64,000 bases of DNA from an uncultured Aquimarina sp. (GTDB lineage: Bacteria > Bacteroidota > Bacteroidia > Flavobacteriales > Flavobacteriaceae): the NCBI GenBank assembly GCA_947492105.1, contig CANLMN010000001.1, positions 1 through 64,000 of the forward strand, given 5' to 3'. Numbering within the stretch: the first letter of the stretch is position 1; each line of letters opens with the position of its first letter. This document shows, one piece after another, positions 45,202-54,144 of this stretch. The position numbers were made by a program, and so were the translations under genes. Below the pieces are notes generated by a model, which made no database searches, was not told where the DNA came from, and saw nothing but the letters and a program-made list of their open reading frames with translations.

Positions 45202-45792
45202 ATGCTTAAAGACGTACTAAAAAACCACCAAGTCATTCTTGCTTCAAGCTCACCACGAAGACAAAAATTCTTTGAAAAGATGGAGCTTGATTTTGAAATC
45301 CGCCTCAAAGAAGTAGAAGAAATCTACCCAGAGACATTGCAACACTTGGAGATCCCTATTTTTCTTGCAGAATTAAAAGCCAAAGCTTTTTCCAACACCT
45401 TGCAATCAAATGATATCCTGATCACTAGCGATACTATTGTTTGGCATCAGAATCGTGCTTTGGGCAAACCAAAAACACTAGAACAAGCCAAAGAAATGAT
45501 CCAATCCATGGCCGGCACTACACATGAGGTACTAACAGCCGTTTGTTTTACTACCCCAACAAAAAGCATTGTTGTCGATGACATTACCAAAGTAACATTT
45601 GCTGAACTGACCAAGGACGAAATCAACCATTATGTCGATACCTATAAACCTCTGGACAAAGCAGGAGCATATGGCATCCAAGAATGGATAGGACTTATTG
45701 GAATTACTACTATTACAGGCAATTACAATAACGTCGTTGGTCTACCTACACATTTGGTCTACAAAACGCTTAAGGAACTGGTGAAACCCTAA
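45202..45792 (+). CDS. maf: Maf-like nucleotide pyrophosphatase
   Basis: 196 residues, full length. The Maf signature VILASSSPRRQKFFEKMELD, the catalytic Asp region ILITSDTIVW, the GKPKTLEQAKEMIQSMAGTTH loop and the GAYGIQEW segment are all present. Family members hydrolyse dTTP/UTP or modified NTPs and slow septum formation when overproduced. The lipoprotein gene that follows 240 bases later is sometimes named after this neighbour in databases, but it is unrelated in sequence. Confidence 0.94.
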   Translation: MLKDVLKNHQVILASSSPRRQKFFEKMELDFEIRLKEVEEIYPETLQHLEIPIFLAELKAKAFSNTLQSNDILITSDTIVWHQNRALGKPKTLEQAKEMIQSMAGTTHEVLTAVCFTTPTKSIVVDDITKVTFAELTKDEINHYVDTYKPLDKAGAYGIQEWIGLIGITTITGNYNNVVGLPTHLVYKTLKELVKP

Positions 45793-46030
45793 ATTTTGTC
45801 GTAACTTTTGGGTACAAAAAAAAAAAACGAATCAAATCACTTAATGAACGTATCTTAATTTTTTCTTTTGCCGAAAAAAATGAATCAAATTCGCTCTTAT
45901 TTTCGTTACTTTTCTTATTCGTAGCACTACTATGAATTTCAAAAGGCGTCTTATCTGGTTAAATTTTATGTCATTTTGGGTCGATAAAGAAAAATCAAGA
46001 GACATTCGATTGCAATAAAATTAAAGTATC

Positions 46031-46960
46031 ATGAATACTACAAAAATAGCTATTGCCATCTTTGCGCTATGTGGTTTTGCCACATCGTCTTGTAGTGACG
46101 CCGACAAGACAGCTACTACAACTACCTCATTAGCAATGATAGGAAGTACTCCCAAGAAACCGGAAAAGCAACTATCAGAAACTTTTAGAAAATATTGGTA
46201 TGATGGCACGGCAGAGATTTCATCGTACACATTAGAGCAGGCACGCTATGCCGAAATTCATTCTGGCAATGCGGTATTAATTTATGTCACCGAAGATTTT
46301 TTACCCAAAATACAAGTCAAGGCAGACCAGCAGAGTGCTGAGAACATTCCAGTACTGAAATTGAATAGCACCAAAAAATTCCTAACAGGAATATACCCTT
46401 ATTCGGTAATGCAAAGCGCCTTCTACCCTGTTGCTGATAATCAACATGCGCTCAAAGTCACTAGTTCTATGCAAGAGTGGTGTGGTCATGTCTATACGCA
46501 ATTAAACAACAAAGATCAATTTGAAGTCGTATCGCACTCGTATTTTCAAGGAGAAGCAGATCAGGAATTTCGTATAAACAAAACTATTTTGGAAAATGAA
46601 CTCTGGACCAAAATCCGCATCGATCCTAATAACTTACCTACAGGAACACAGCAAACTATCCCTGCTCTTGAATACGTTAGAATGAAGCATATTGCTCTAA
46701 AACCCTACGAAGCGCGTATGAGCTTGACCTCTACAGACAACGTAAGCACTTATGAAATCACCTATCCTGAACTAAAAAGAGCATTAAAAATACGTTTTAC
46801 TCAAGATTTTCCGCACAAGATACTGGGTTGGGAAGAATCATTTATCAGTTTTGGAAAGCCATTAACCACCAAAGCTACACTCAAAAAAACGATCAAAACT
46901 GCGTATTGGGGACAGCATAGCAACAAGGATCTCAAATTAAGAGACTCTTTACAATTATAA
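46031..46960 (+). CDS. Conserved flavobacterial lipoprotein, function unknown
   Basis: 309 residues. Lipoprotein signal with C21 (ATSSC) and a Thr-rich spacer, then a globular domain: FRKYWYDGTAEISSYTLEQA, the Met/Trp/Cys run SSMQEWCGHVYTQLN, and HSYFQGEADQEF. The ending is the beta-rich GWEESFISFGKPL. It is probably at the outer membrane or in the periplasm. I do not recognise a characterised family. It is followed after 17 bases by the DCC protein, with which it probably forms an operon. Confidence 0.7.
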   Translation: MNTTKIAIAIFALCGFATSSCSDADKTATTTTSLAMIGSTPKKPEKQLSETFRKYWYDGTAEISSYTLEQARYAEIHSGNAVLIYVTEDFLPKIQVKADQQSAENIPVLKLNSTKKFLTGIYPYSVMQSAFYPVADNQHALKVTSSMQEWCGHVYTQLNNKDQFEVVSHSYFQGEADQEFRINKTILENELWTKIRIDPNNLPTGTQQTIPALEYVRMKHIALKPYEARMSLTSTDNVSTYEITYPELKRALKIRFTQDFPHKILGWEESFISFGKPLTTKATLKKTIKTAYWGQHSNKDLKLRDSLQL

Positions 46961-46977
46961 ATGGCTAGGGAACTCCT

Positions 46978-47409
46978 ATGATACATTCAGAACTACCTAT
47001 ACCAAAAGGAAAAAAAGTCATTTTGTTTGATGGGGTTTGTAATCTTTGTAACAGCGCTATCAACTTGATAATCCAACGGGATAAGAAAAGAGTTTTCTTA
47101 TATGCTTCCTTACAAAGTTCTATTGGCAAACAATTGGCTGCGGAGCGTAGGATTGATCTTTCTAAAGTTGATTCTATCCTGCTGATCGAACCCGGTAATG
47201 CGTATTACCAAAAATCTAGTGCTGCATTGCATATTGCCAAACAGTTATCTGGAGGGTATCCGATACTAGCCGCGTTTTTGATTATTCCAACAGCTATTCG
47301 GGATGTTATCTATGATATTATTGCTCGCAATCGTTACCGCTGGTTTGGCAAAAAAGAACATTGTATGATCCCTACTCCTGAGTTGAAAGCGTTGTTTTTG
47401 GATTCATAG
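46978..47409 (+). CDS. DCC-family (DUF393) thiol-disulfide oxidoreductase-like protein
   Basis: 143 residues. The family start motif FDGVCNLCNSAINLIIQRD carries D-G-V-C-x-x-C, a CxxC that gives the family its name. Later KVDSILLIEPG and PTAIRDVIYDIIARNRYRWF, near the end, are typical. Predicted to be a small redox protein; the partner is unknown. Its last 38 bases overlap the 3' end of the convergent auto-transporter-adhesin-like gene, so both stops lie inside the other gene. Confidence 0.9.
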   Translation: MIHSELPIPKGKKVILFDGVCNLCNSAINLIIQRDKKRVFLYASLQSSIGKQLAAERRIDLSKVDSILLIEPGNAYYQKSSAALHIAKQLSGGYPILAAFLIIPTAIRDVIYDIIARNRYRWFGKKEHCMIPTPELKALFLDS

Positions 47410-48130
47410 AGTTATTCAAATTGCATTTCTCCTTCTCTATGGCATTCCAAATATTTGCATCCATCCCTATAGTGGCTTTATCCAATAGCTTCAATGTATG
47501 TTTTTGGGCGACTACATCTTTTAGATCTAAGGAGCTACTATCTTGTAAGGATATATGAAGTTCTGGCAAGACAATCTCTTTTCCAAAATTCTGAAAACTA
47601 GCGATAGTCTTATTTGATAAACCAATACTGAGTTTTTGCAAATTTGACTTCAACGTTCTAAACTGGATATTACTCACACCACTAGCCGAAACTGCCAACG
47701 CCGGATGCTTCATTTTTACTTCAATACTTGTCGCCGTATTATGCACGGCAATATTCTTTAGATGTTCAAAAAATATAATACCCTTTGTTGGGATCGAGCG
47801 CCTATAAGCTGCAGTTGCAACTGTGCTTTTTTTATCTACTTTGACAAATAGTGTATCATCCTTAACCTCATAACGTACGAATTCTTTTATCCCCTTTTTT
47901 AACGCAATACCAGGTCTTCTATCCGCAACTCTAATAATTCTAAATCCTACGAGGTTACTCCCCTCCATGACTATATGAGAAAAGTTAAGTACTTCTTTTT
48001 GCTCAAAATCCCAAAAAGGATCTTTTCTATTAATCGCATTATATTGTTTTTTTAATGCAAAACTATAGGTCGTCATCCCCGTAATAATTCCAAATGTCAT
48101 TATTATAAAAAATACTATACTCTTTTTCAT
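47372..48130 (-). CDS. DUF2807-like protein, last gene of the ABC/GntR operon
   Basis: 252 residues. One N-terminal hydrophobic helix (about 4-26). The body is repetitive beta strand with Ser/Ala/Gly turns (LAVSASGVSNIQFRTLKSNL, HISLQDSSSLDLKDVV), resembling the DUF2807 beta-helix head. It begins directly after the GntR stop with no gap, so it belongs to the operon. It may be the surface or periplasmic effector. Its 3' end overlaps the convergent DCC gene by 38 bases. Confidence 0.65.
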   Translation of the reverse strand: MKKSIVFFIIMTFGIITGMTTYSFALKKQYNAINRKDPFWDFEQKEVLNFSHIVMEGSNLVGFRIIRVADRRPGIALKKGIKEFVRYEVKDDTLFVKVDKKSTVATAAYRRSIPTKGIIFFEHLKNIAVHNTATSIEVKMKHPALAVSASGVSNIQFRTLKSNLQKLSIGLSNKTIASFQNFGKEIVLPELHISLQDSSSLDLKDVVAQKHTLKLLDKATIGMDANIWNAIEKEKCNLNNSMNPKTTLSTQE

Positions 48131-48517
48131 TTATGCATTTTTTTGTTTAATTGTTTTTTTATAGTCTTCTAAATAGCGTATTAAATCCGCTTCATTCATA
48201 TCCAATAGCAACATATTTTTGAATATTACAGGTAACTCCAAAGCTATAAATCGTTCTTTTCGTAATATTTTAATTTTTTCTTTCGCTCCAGGCGAAATAA
48301 AATATCCCAGTCCCCTTTTTGTGTAAATCAATTCTTGTTGCTGTAATAATTCATAAGAGCGTTGTACCGTATTTGGATTGACCTCGAATTTTATTGCTTG
48401 TTCTCGTATACTAAGGATCTTTGTTTCTTCGGGATATTCTCCTAACAAAACCTTGTCATGTATTTGATATGCTATCTGGACATAAATTGGATTACTTTTT
48501 TTGAAATCAATACTCAT
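48131..48517 (-). CDS. GntR-family regulator (short YtrA type)
   Basis: 128 residues from the ATG at 48517, which overlaps the permease stop by 4 bases (ATGA); the longer reading upstream adds 31 residues inside the permease gene. The N-terminal winged helix (about 8-75) reads NPIYVQIAYQIHDKVLLGEY, then KILSIREQAIKFEVNPNTVQRSYELL, then the wing YTKRGLGYFI. It has a short C-terminal helical tail like YtrA, with no ligand domain. It probably represses its own operon, and possibly senses envelope or antibiotic stress as YtrA-type regulators do. Confidence 0.9.
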   Translation of the reverse strand: MSIDFKKSNPIYVQIAYQIHDKVLLGEYPEETKILSIREQAIKFEVNPNTVQRSYELLQQQELIYTKRGLGYFISPGAKEKIKILRKERFIALELPVIFKNMLLLDMNEADLIRYLEDYKKTIKQKNA

Positions 48518-49344
48518 AATTGTTTTTCTTTTAATCTCCTGTAGTATATCCCAGAAATCATGGCTACAATGGGTACAAAAACAATAAAAACTCTTTTTTT
48601 CAATGTCCAAATAGGTTCTAAATTATACGTTCTATAAAGCGTGTTTTGTGGTTTTATTACCAAACTACCAAAAGGAAATACAGATCTTGGCTCAAAAACT
48701 AATTCTTCTCCAAAAATGAGTTCTGCCACAAAAAAATGGATTCCAAAAAAGATTAGAAAGACGACAGTAAGTGTTATCAAAGAATAAAAAACCACATTTT
48801 TCTTAAAGTATACTGTTCCTATATAAATAGTCAAACTGATAATAATACCCAGGAATAAAGGGATATAAAATATAGGCTCAAATGAAAATGCTGTCAATTC
48901 TTGGAGCACTTCTACATAGGCTTTTTGCAAATGAGTTTGAGAACTGCTAATTCTATCATGAATCCCTGATACTATCCAAATATCAATTATCTTATACCCA
49001 CTAATCATTAAAGAAAAATACGCAGATAAACCTACTACTACATGCAACAACCAACGTTCCAATACAGAAAATGGTGTAAGTAAATACGCAATACTCTTGG
49101 ACTCACTCGCATGTTCATCGCTAATTATCCATACATAAAGTATGGGCCCTAAAACCAGAGAAAATGCCAACACAATTTCTCTGGTATTACTATATTCTCT
49201 TGGGTTGATCATTGCGATATATTGTAATAGCATAGCTATGATACTAAATACCAAACATAAACTAGCCAATAACTTTATCCCTTTTTCAAAGAAAAGACGC
49301 TTAAGAGCAATCACAAATCGTCGAAAATTAAATAGATCATTCAT
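48514..49344 (-). CDS. Membrane subunit of an ABC transporter
   Basis: 276 residues with about six hydrophobic segments (near 22-46, 60-78, 88-115, 150-175, 188-215 and 250-270). There is no clear family signature, but position and topology fit an ABC-2-type permease. The start overlaps the ATPase stop by 4 bases and its stop overlaps the GntR start by 4 bases, so it is translationally coupled on both sides. With the ATPase it probably exports a peptide, lipid or drug. Confidence 0.8.
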   Translation of the reverse strand: MNDLFNFRRFVIALKRLFFEKGIKLLASLCLVFSIIAMLLQYIAMINPREYSNTREIVLAFSLVLGPILYVWIISDEHASESKSIAYLLTPFSVLERWLLHVVVGLSAYFSLMISGYKIIDIWIVSGIHDRISSSQTHLQKAYVEVLQELTAFSFEPIFYIPLFLGIIISLTIYIGTVYFKKNVVFYSLITLTVVFLIFFGIHFFVAELIFGEELVFEPRSVFPFGSLVIKPQNTLYRTYNLEPIWTLKKRVFIVFVPIVAMISGIYYRRLKEKQL

Positions 49345-50195
49345 AATACGGTTGTTTTTGATGATAATAGTGCTTCTTTTAATTTATCTGGCGCCATCAC
49401 ACTGGTATTAAATAACTGCTCGAGATTTAAGGGTGTTTCCGTTTCTTGCATATTTTGTTCGACAACAGCATAACCACCAACCACCTCTTCTTGCCATATC
49501 ACTGTAGCATGTTCTTGTCTTTGAGGGTAAAAATTAAAAGCCAACTGTTCCGTAATTACTCCCACCGATGAATTAAGCAAAAGCTCCCCTCTATTGACAA
49601 TGAGAATATGATCCAGTAGCATATCCAAATCCCGAACTTGATGCGTAGAAATAATATAAATTTTGTCATCCCTCATCGTCGCTGCTATCAGTTTCCTAAA
49701 CTGACTTTTGGATGGGATATCCAACCCATTGGTTGGCTCATCCATGAGTACTACTGACGTATTACATGCCAAGGCAAAAGCGATATAGAATTTCTTTTGT
49801 TGACCAAAAGACAAATTTTTGAGGTTTTTGGTTTCTGGAACATCCAATTTGTCTTGATACTCACAAAAATGATCAAAAGAAAACTTGGGATACAAAGCAC
49901 CATAGGTTCGCACAAAACTCATTGGACTAATTGATGGAATATACACCTCTTCTGGAATCATAAAAACATCCGCTAAAAAAGAAGGTTTTCGTTCTTTGGG
50001 AATTGCATTACCCACCTTTATCACCCCCTTTGTGGGATACAACAGGCCTACCATATTTTTGAGCAAAGTGGACTTACCTTCTCCATTCTTGCCAAACAAT
50101 CCGTACACTTTTCCTGGTGGCAACTCTAGGTCCAAATCTTGATAAATAGGTCTCTCCTTCTTATAAGAATATGAAAAATTCTGCAATGTGATCAT
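49341..50195 (-). CDS. ABC transporter ATP-binding protein
   Basis: 284 residues. Walker A GLFGKNGEGKSTLL, a signature degenerated to LSFGQQKKF (LSxGQ-like), Walker B VVLMDEPTNGLD and an H-loop His in IISTHQVRD. The C-terminal about 70 residues form an extra regulatory domain. First gene of a four-gene operon (ATPase, permease, GntR, DUF2807-like) with 4-base overlaps. The GntR regulator being third, not first, is notable. The substrate is unknown; YtrBC-type exporters are the nearest known model. Confidence 0.9.
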   Translation of the reverse strand: MITLQNFSYSYKKERPIYQDLDLELPPGKVYGLFGKNGEGKSTLLKNMVGLLYPTKGVIKVGNAIPKERKPSFLADVFMIPEEVYIPSISPMSFVRTYGALYPKFSFDHFCEYQDKLDVPETKNLKNLSFGQQKKFYIAFALACNTSVVLMDEPTNGLDIPSKSQFRKLIAATMRDDKIYIISTHQVRDLDMLLDHILIVNRGELLLNSSVGVITEQLAFNFYPQRQEHATVIWQEEVVGGYAVVEQNMQETETPLNLEQLFNTSVMAPDKLKEALLSSKTTVL

Positions 50196-50535
50196 CTAAT
50201 ATAGTGTATTAGTTAAATAGTACACTGTAAATTAAAACAATTATTTCTTATAAAACAAGCAATACCAATCAAATGTACTTGTAGACCATAAAAATTAAAC
50301 TATTTTTTTGGTAGTTTGGACCATAAAATAGTAGAAAAAGAAGCTATTTTAAAAAAAAAACACCCTGTCAGCTAACACATTGTTTCCAATATCACTACCC
50401 AAATCATGCGAACTACCTCTATACTCCAAACATCTTCCCTCAATCAAAACTACCGTTTACTCAATCAAATGTTTCTTACAAGAAACAATGCTTTCCAAAA
50501 ACATGAATAACTGATACTTTCATAAAAAAACATTT
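50196..50535. other. Intergenic region between divergent genes
   Basis: About 340 bases. A stretch at about 50283-50356 (AAATTAAACTATTTTTTTGG, and GTAGAAAAAGAAGCTATTTT) looks like a decayed reversed family B repeat. No ORF is seen. It should contain the ABC operon promoter. Confidence 0.4.
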
Positions 50536-52422
50536 ATGAAAAACTTTTCTACCCTACTCTTAGTACTTCTAGCAACAAGTTCCTATGCGACAAATCCCCA
50601 AAAAACACCCTCTACTATAGAGCGTGTAACGGTATATCTCGATGGTGCACAAATACAACGCAGAGCAAGCATTACAGCACAAAAAGGAGTTCATGAATTG
50701 GTCTTCCATAACCTCTCCCCAGAAATTAATAAAAATAGTATTCAGGTTGCTGGTCTTATGGATGCAACGATATTATCTATGAGTTTTACGCTCGATTATT
50801 TAGAAAAAAAAGCCCATTCGGAAGACGCTAAAAAACTAAAAACCTCATTAGAAGAATTGACTTTACATAAAAATGCTCAAGAAAACATTCTTTTGGGTCT
50901 TCAACAAGAACAACAGCTTTTAGAGAATAATTACCGCATAACTAATGACAAAACATTGATGTCTTTGGAGCAATTCAAAAAAATCTCTACGTATTATGGG
51001 ACACGTATCAATACAATTTATGATGAGCGCTATCAGATAGCGCTACGACTAAAAAAACTGGGACTAGAAATTGAGCATACCAAAAGGGAACTACAAAAAA
51101 TACAGGGAAATTCCAAAGAAGAGCGCGGAACGATTAAACTCAAAATTGATGTACCTGTTGCTGCTAGATTGGACTTAGGGATTACGTATATCATTCGGAA
51201 CGCAGGTTGGTTTCCCCGGTACGATATCAAAGCTGTGAGCACCAAAAAACCGTTAAGTATGATGTACAAAGCCCATATCTATCAGCAAACGGGATGTGAT
51301 TGGAAGGATATCAAATTAATTTTGTCTACAGGTGATCCAAACACTACAAATTCCAAACCTATAGTACATCCTAGATACTTAAATTTCGTGTACGGAAATA
51401 CTCCTATAAAAAGCCCTCAAGTAGTAAAACGATCTGATTATAAATATAACCCAACCATAAAAACAGTCCGAGGAGTTATCGTTAATGAAAACAATCATCC
51501 ATTACCAGGTGTAAATATTCGTATTGACGGCACCTCAAATGGAACAATAACAGATTTTGACGGTGCTTATTCGATTGATATTAAGCAAGGAGATACACTA
51601 TCCTATAATTTTCTTGGATTCGAACCCCAAAGCATCCCTATACATGCAACTACAATCAATGTCGTTATGGAATCCGATCTCCAGCTATTAGAAGAAGTCG
51701 TTGTTATTGGATATAGTGCTAAGACCAAAAAATTTGCTTCAAAAAGGCCAAAGTTGAATCGATTCAAAGCAAAACCTGTTCCGTACAACACTACTGTTAC
51801 AGCAAAACAAGAACATATTACAACTACCAATTTTCAAATCACAAAAAAACACACCATCAATTCTAACGAGGAGGTAACCATTATAACAATTGATAATTTT
51901 GAAATGCCCGCAGATTATGAACACTATGCGGCACCAGAATTAAATGAAGCTGTATTCCTAACTGCTCAACTAAAAAACTGGCAACAGTATGATCTACTCC
52001 CCGGCGAAGCTCATATTTATTTTAAGGAAAATTATGCAGGAAAAACACTCATAAATCCACAAGCCATCACAGACGACCTGACCATCTCCTTAGGTATTGA
52101 CCCAGGTGTAGTTGTGCAACGACAACAGCTTGAGAATTTTAAAAGCACCTCCTTTTCTGGCACCACCAAAATCATCGATCGCGGATATGTAATCAGTGTC
52201 AAAAACAATAAAAGTGTCTCCGTAAACCTCCATATTGAAGATCGGATTCCAGTAACACAAAACAAAGAAATCAAAATTGAAAATGTACAATTTGGTAATG
52301 CCAAATTTGACACTAAAAAAGGAACGTTAGATTGGCAACTACGTCTAGAGAGCAAAAAATCTCAAAAGAAACTGTTTTCATACCGTGTCAAATATCCTAG
52401 GAATAAACAAATCAACCTGTAA
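50536..52422 (+). CDS. DUF4139 (MuiA-like) protein with an inserted SusC-like N-terminal module
   Basis: 628 residues. Signal peptide (1-18, ending SSYA), an N-terminal DUF4140-type domain (IERVTVYLDGAQIQRRA), a coiled coil (about 95-200), then DUF4139 (YIIRNAGWFPRYDIKAVS, VILSTGDPNT). At about 311-395 an insert starts RGVIVNENNHPLPGVNIRID and ends EEVVVIGYS. This is a carboxypeptidase-regulatory-like domain plus a TonB-box-like motif, as found at the N-terminus of SusC transporters. The paralogue 50 bases downstream lacks it. The DUF4139 part resumes at TNFQITKKHTINSNEEVT. The function of the family is unknown; the insert suggests TonB contact or surface display. Confidence 0.85.
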   Translation: MKNFSTLLLVLLATSSYATNPQKTPSTIERVTVYLDGAQIQRRASITAQKGVHELVFHNLSPEINKNSIQVAGLMDATILSMSFTLDYLEKKAHSEDAKKLKTSLEELTLHKNAQENILLGLQQEQQLLENNYRITNDKTLMSLEQFKKISTYYGTRINTIYDERYQIALRLKKLGLEIEHTKRELQKIQGNSKEERGTIKLKIDVPVAARLDLGITYIIRNAGWFPRYDIKAVSTKKPLSMMYKAHIYQQTGCDWKDIKLILSTGDPNTTNSKPIVHPRYLNFVYGNTPIKSPQVVKRSDYKYNPTIKTVRGVIVNENNHPLPGVNIRIDGTSNGTITDFDGAYSIDIKQGDTLSYNFLGFEPQSIPIHATTINVVMESDLQLLEEVVVIGYSAKTKKFASKRPKLNRFKAKPVPYNTTVTAKQEHITTTNFQITKKHTINSNEEVTIITIDNFEMPADYEHYAAPELNEAVFLTAQLKNWQQYDLLPGEAHIYFKENYAGKTLINPQAITDDLTISLGIDPGVVVQRQQLENFKSTSFSGTTKIIDRGYVISVKNNKSVSVNLHIEDRIPVTQNKEIKIENVQFGNAKFDTKKGTLDWQLRLESKKSQKKLFSYRVKYPRNKQINL

Positions 52423-52473
52423 TACCAGTTAAAAATCTTTACCTTTATTTATATATTTATAAAAAAATAGACT

Positions 52474-54099
52474 ATGCAAAAGATCTTTATTCTCTTTTTA
52501 TCCCTAACCGTTACACTATCCTATGCATCTAATGGCAAAAAAACACCCTCAAAGATAGAATCGGTAACAGTCTACCTCAACGGAGCACAGATACAACGCT
52601 CGGCTGCCTCTAGTATTTTTTCAGGAACCACTGAATTAATTTTTAATGACTTATCACCTGACATCAATAAAAATAGCATTCAAATATCTGGTCTCAAAGA
52701 TGCCTCTATATTATCCATAAATTACAGTATTGATTATCTCGAAAAGAAAAAAAACTCTTTAGAAGTAAAAAAATTAAAAGAGCAATTAGAATTGCTTTTG
52801 GCTAAAAAAAATAAACATGACAACCTATTATTAGGGTTAGCTCACGAATTAAAAGTGCTAGAGAATAATCAGCAAATTAACAGTAAAGAAACGCAACTCT
52901 CTTTAGATCGAGTACAACAGATTTCTACCTATTATCGCACGCGAACGACAGAAATTAATGACAAAAGATTCTCGATTAACAAAAGTATCAAATGGATCAA
53001 TAAAGAGGTAAGTAACCTACATAAGGAGTTACGAAAAGTACAAGGAGATGCAAAAACGCAACGTGGTCAAATCAAACTCAAAATCGATGCTCCAAGAGCA
53101 GCTAACCTTAGTTTATTAATCACCTATAACATCCGCAATGCAGGTTGGTATCCACTGTATGACATCAAAGCTATCGATACGCAAAAACCCTTAAATATCA
53201 CCTACAAAGCAAATGTCTATCAACAAACAGGTAGCGATTGGAAAGATGTCAAAATTGTATTGTCAACGGGGGATCCAAGCACAAATAATAGTAAGCCCAT
53301 TTTGAATCCAAGGTATTTGAATTTTGTCTATAACAAACCTGAAAACAAACGTTTGCAGCAAGCCAAATCAGCCCAATTTAAAGCTGAAGTAGCTAAGATG
53401 AAAATGAAAGAAGACTCCCTCGAAGAAGAAATAGCAGCTGCGGATTTGGCTCCCAGGGTATACAACAATACCGTTACCGAAAAGCAAGAAGGTATCACCA
53501 ATACGAGTTTTCAAATCACAAAAAAATATACGATCAATTCTAATGAAGAGGTCACAATTATAGAGATTGATAATTTTGAAATGCCGGCAGATTATGAACA
53601 CTATGCGGCACCAGAATTAAATGAAGATGTATTCCTAACGGCCAAATTAGGGAATTGGGAACAATACAATCTCCTACCCGGAGAAGCCAATATGTATTTT
53701 GAAGGAAGTTATGCCGGAAAAACTCAAATAGATCCACAGGCCACTACAGAAAATCTACTAGTTTCTCTAGGAGTTGATCCTGGAATTGTGGTCAAGCGTA
53801 AGCAATTGGACAATTTCAAGAGCAAATCCTTTATAGGAACCACAAAAATTGTAGATCGCGGCTACGAGATTACCATCAAGAACAATAAAAGTGTTGCGAT
53901 AAAACTTGTGCTAGAGGATCGTATTCCTGTGACACAAAACAAAGAAATCAAAATTGAAGACTTTAAAATAGGTAATGCCAAATACAACACCAAAAAAGGA
54001 ATACTACAATGGGACTTGGAGATTCCTAGCAAGGGATCCGAAAAGAAACAATTTTCTTACCGTGTGAAATATCCAAAAAATCAGCGTATCAATTTCTAA
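52474..54099 (+). CDS. DUF4139 (MuiA-like) protein, paralogue without the insert
   Basis: 541 residues. Signal peptide (ending LSYA), an N-terminal DUF4140-type domain (IESVTVYLNGAQIQRSA), a coiled coil, and DUF4139. Similar to its neighbour along its whole length, except that the SusC-like module is replaced by a short charged helix (KAEVAKMKMKEDSLEEEIAA). A block near residues 360-385 (DNFEMPADYEHYAAPELNE) is almost identical even at DNA level. Tandem duplication is evident. Mucoidy-inhibitor MuiA relatives have been linked to polysaccharide regulation, but the mechanism is unknown. Confidence 0.88.
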   Translation: MQKIFILFLSLTVTLSYASNGKKTPSKIESVTVYLNGAQIQRSAASSIFSGTTELIFNDLSPDINKNSIQISGLKDASILSINYSIDYLEKKKNSLEVKKLKEQLELLLAKKNKHDNLLLGLAHELKVLENNQQINSKETQLSLDRVQQISTYYRTRTTEINDKRFSINKSIKWINKEVSNLHKELRKVQGDAKTQRGQIKLKIDAPRAANLSLLITYNIRNAGWYPLYDIKAIDTQKPLNITYKANVYQQTGSDWKDVKIVLSTGDPSTNNSKPILNPRYLNFVYNKPENKRLQQAKSAQFKAEVAKMKMKEDSLEEEIAAADLAPRVYNNTVTEKQEGITNTSFQITKKYTINSNEEVTIIEIDNFEMPADYEHYAAPELNEDVFLTAKLGNWEQYNLLPGEANMYFEGSYAGKTQIDPQATTENLLVSLGVDPGIVVKRKQLDNFKSKSFIGTTKIVDRGYEITIKNNKSVAIKLVLEDRIPVTQNKEIKIEDFKIGNAKYNTKKGILQWDLEIPSKGSEKKQFSYRVKYPKNQRINF

Positions 54100-54103
54100 A
54101 GAT

Positions 54104-54144
54104 ATTATAGATGTGGCAATGCCTTGCATTGCCACATCTATAAT
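54104..54144. terminator. Bidirectional terminator between convergent genes
   Basis: A perfect 18-base stem ATTATAGATGTGGCAATG / CATTGCCACATCTATAAT with a 5-base loop. It sits between the second DUF4139 stop (54099) and the symporter stop (54144), so it serves both directions. The right arm ends at the symporter's stop codon. Confidence 0.9.

Noticed and set aside
45820-45835. Run of 12 A bases after maf considered as a terminator tract
   Set aside because: No GC hairpin precedes it on either strand.
48518-48610. 31-residue N-terminal extension of the GntR regulator
   Set aside because: It lies inside the permease gene, and winged-helix GntR proteins begin with the MSIDFKKSNPIYVQI-type start.
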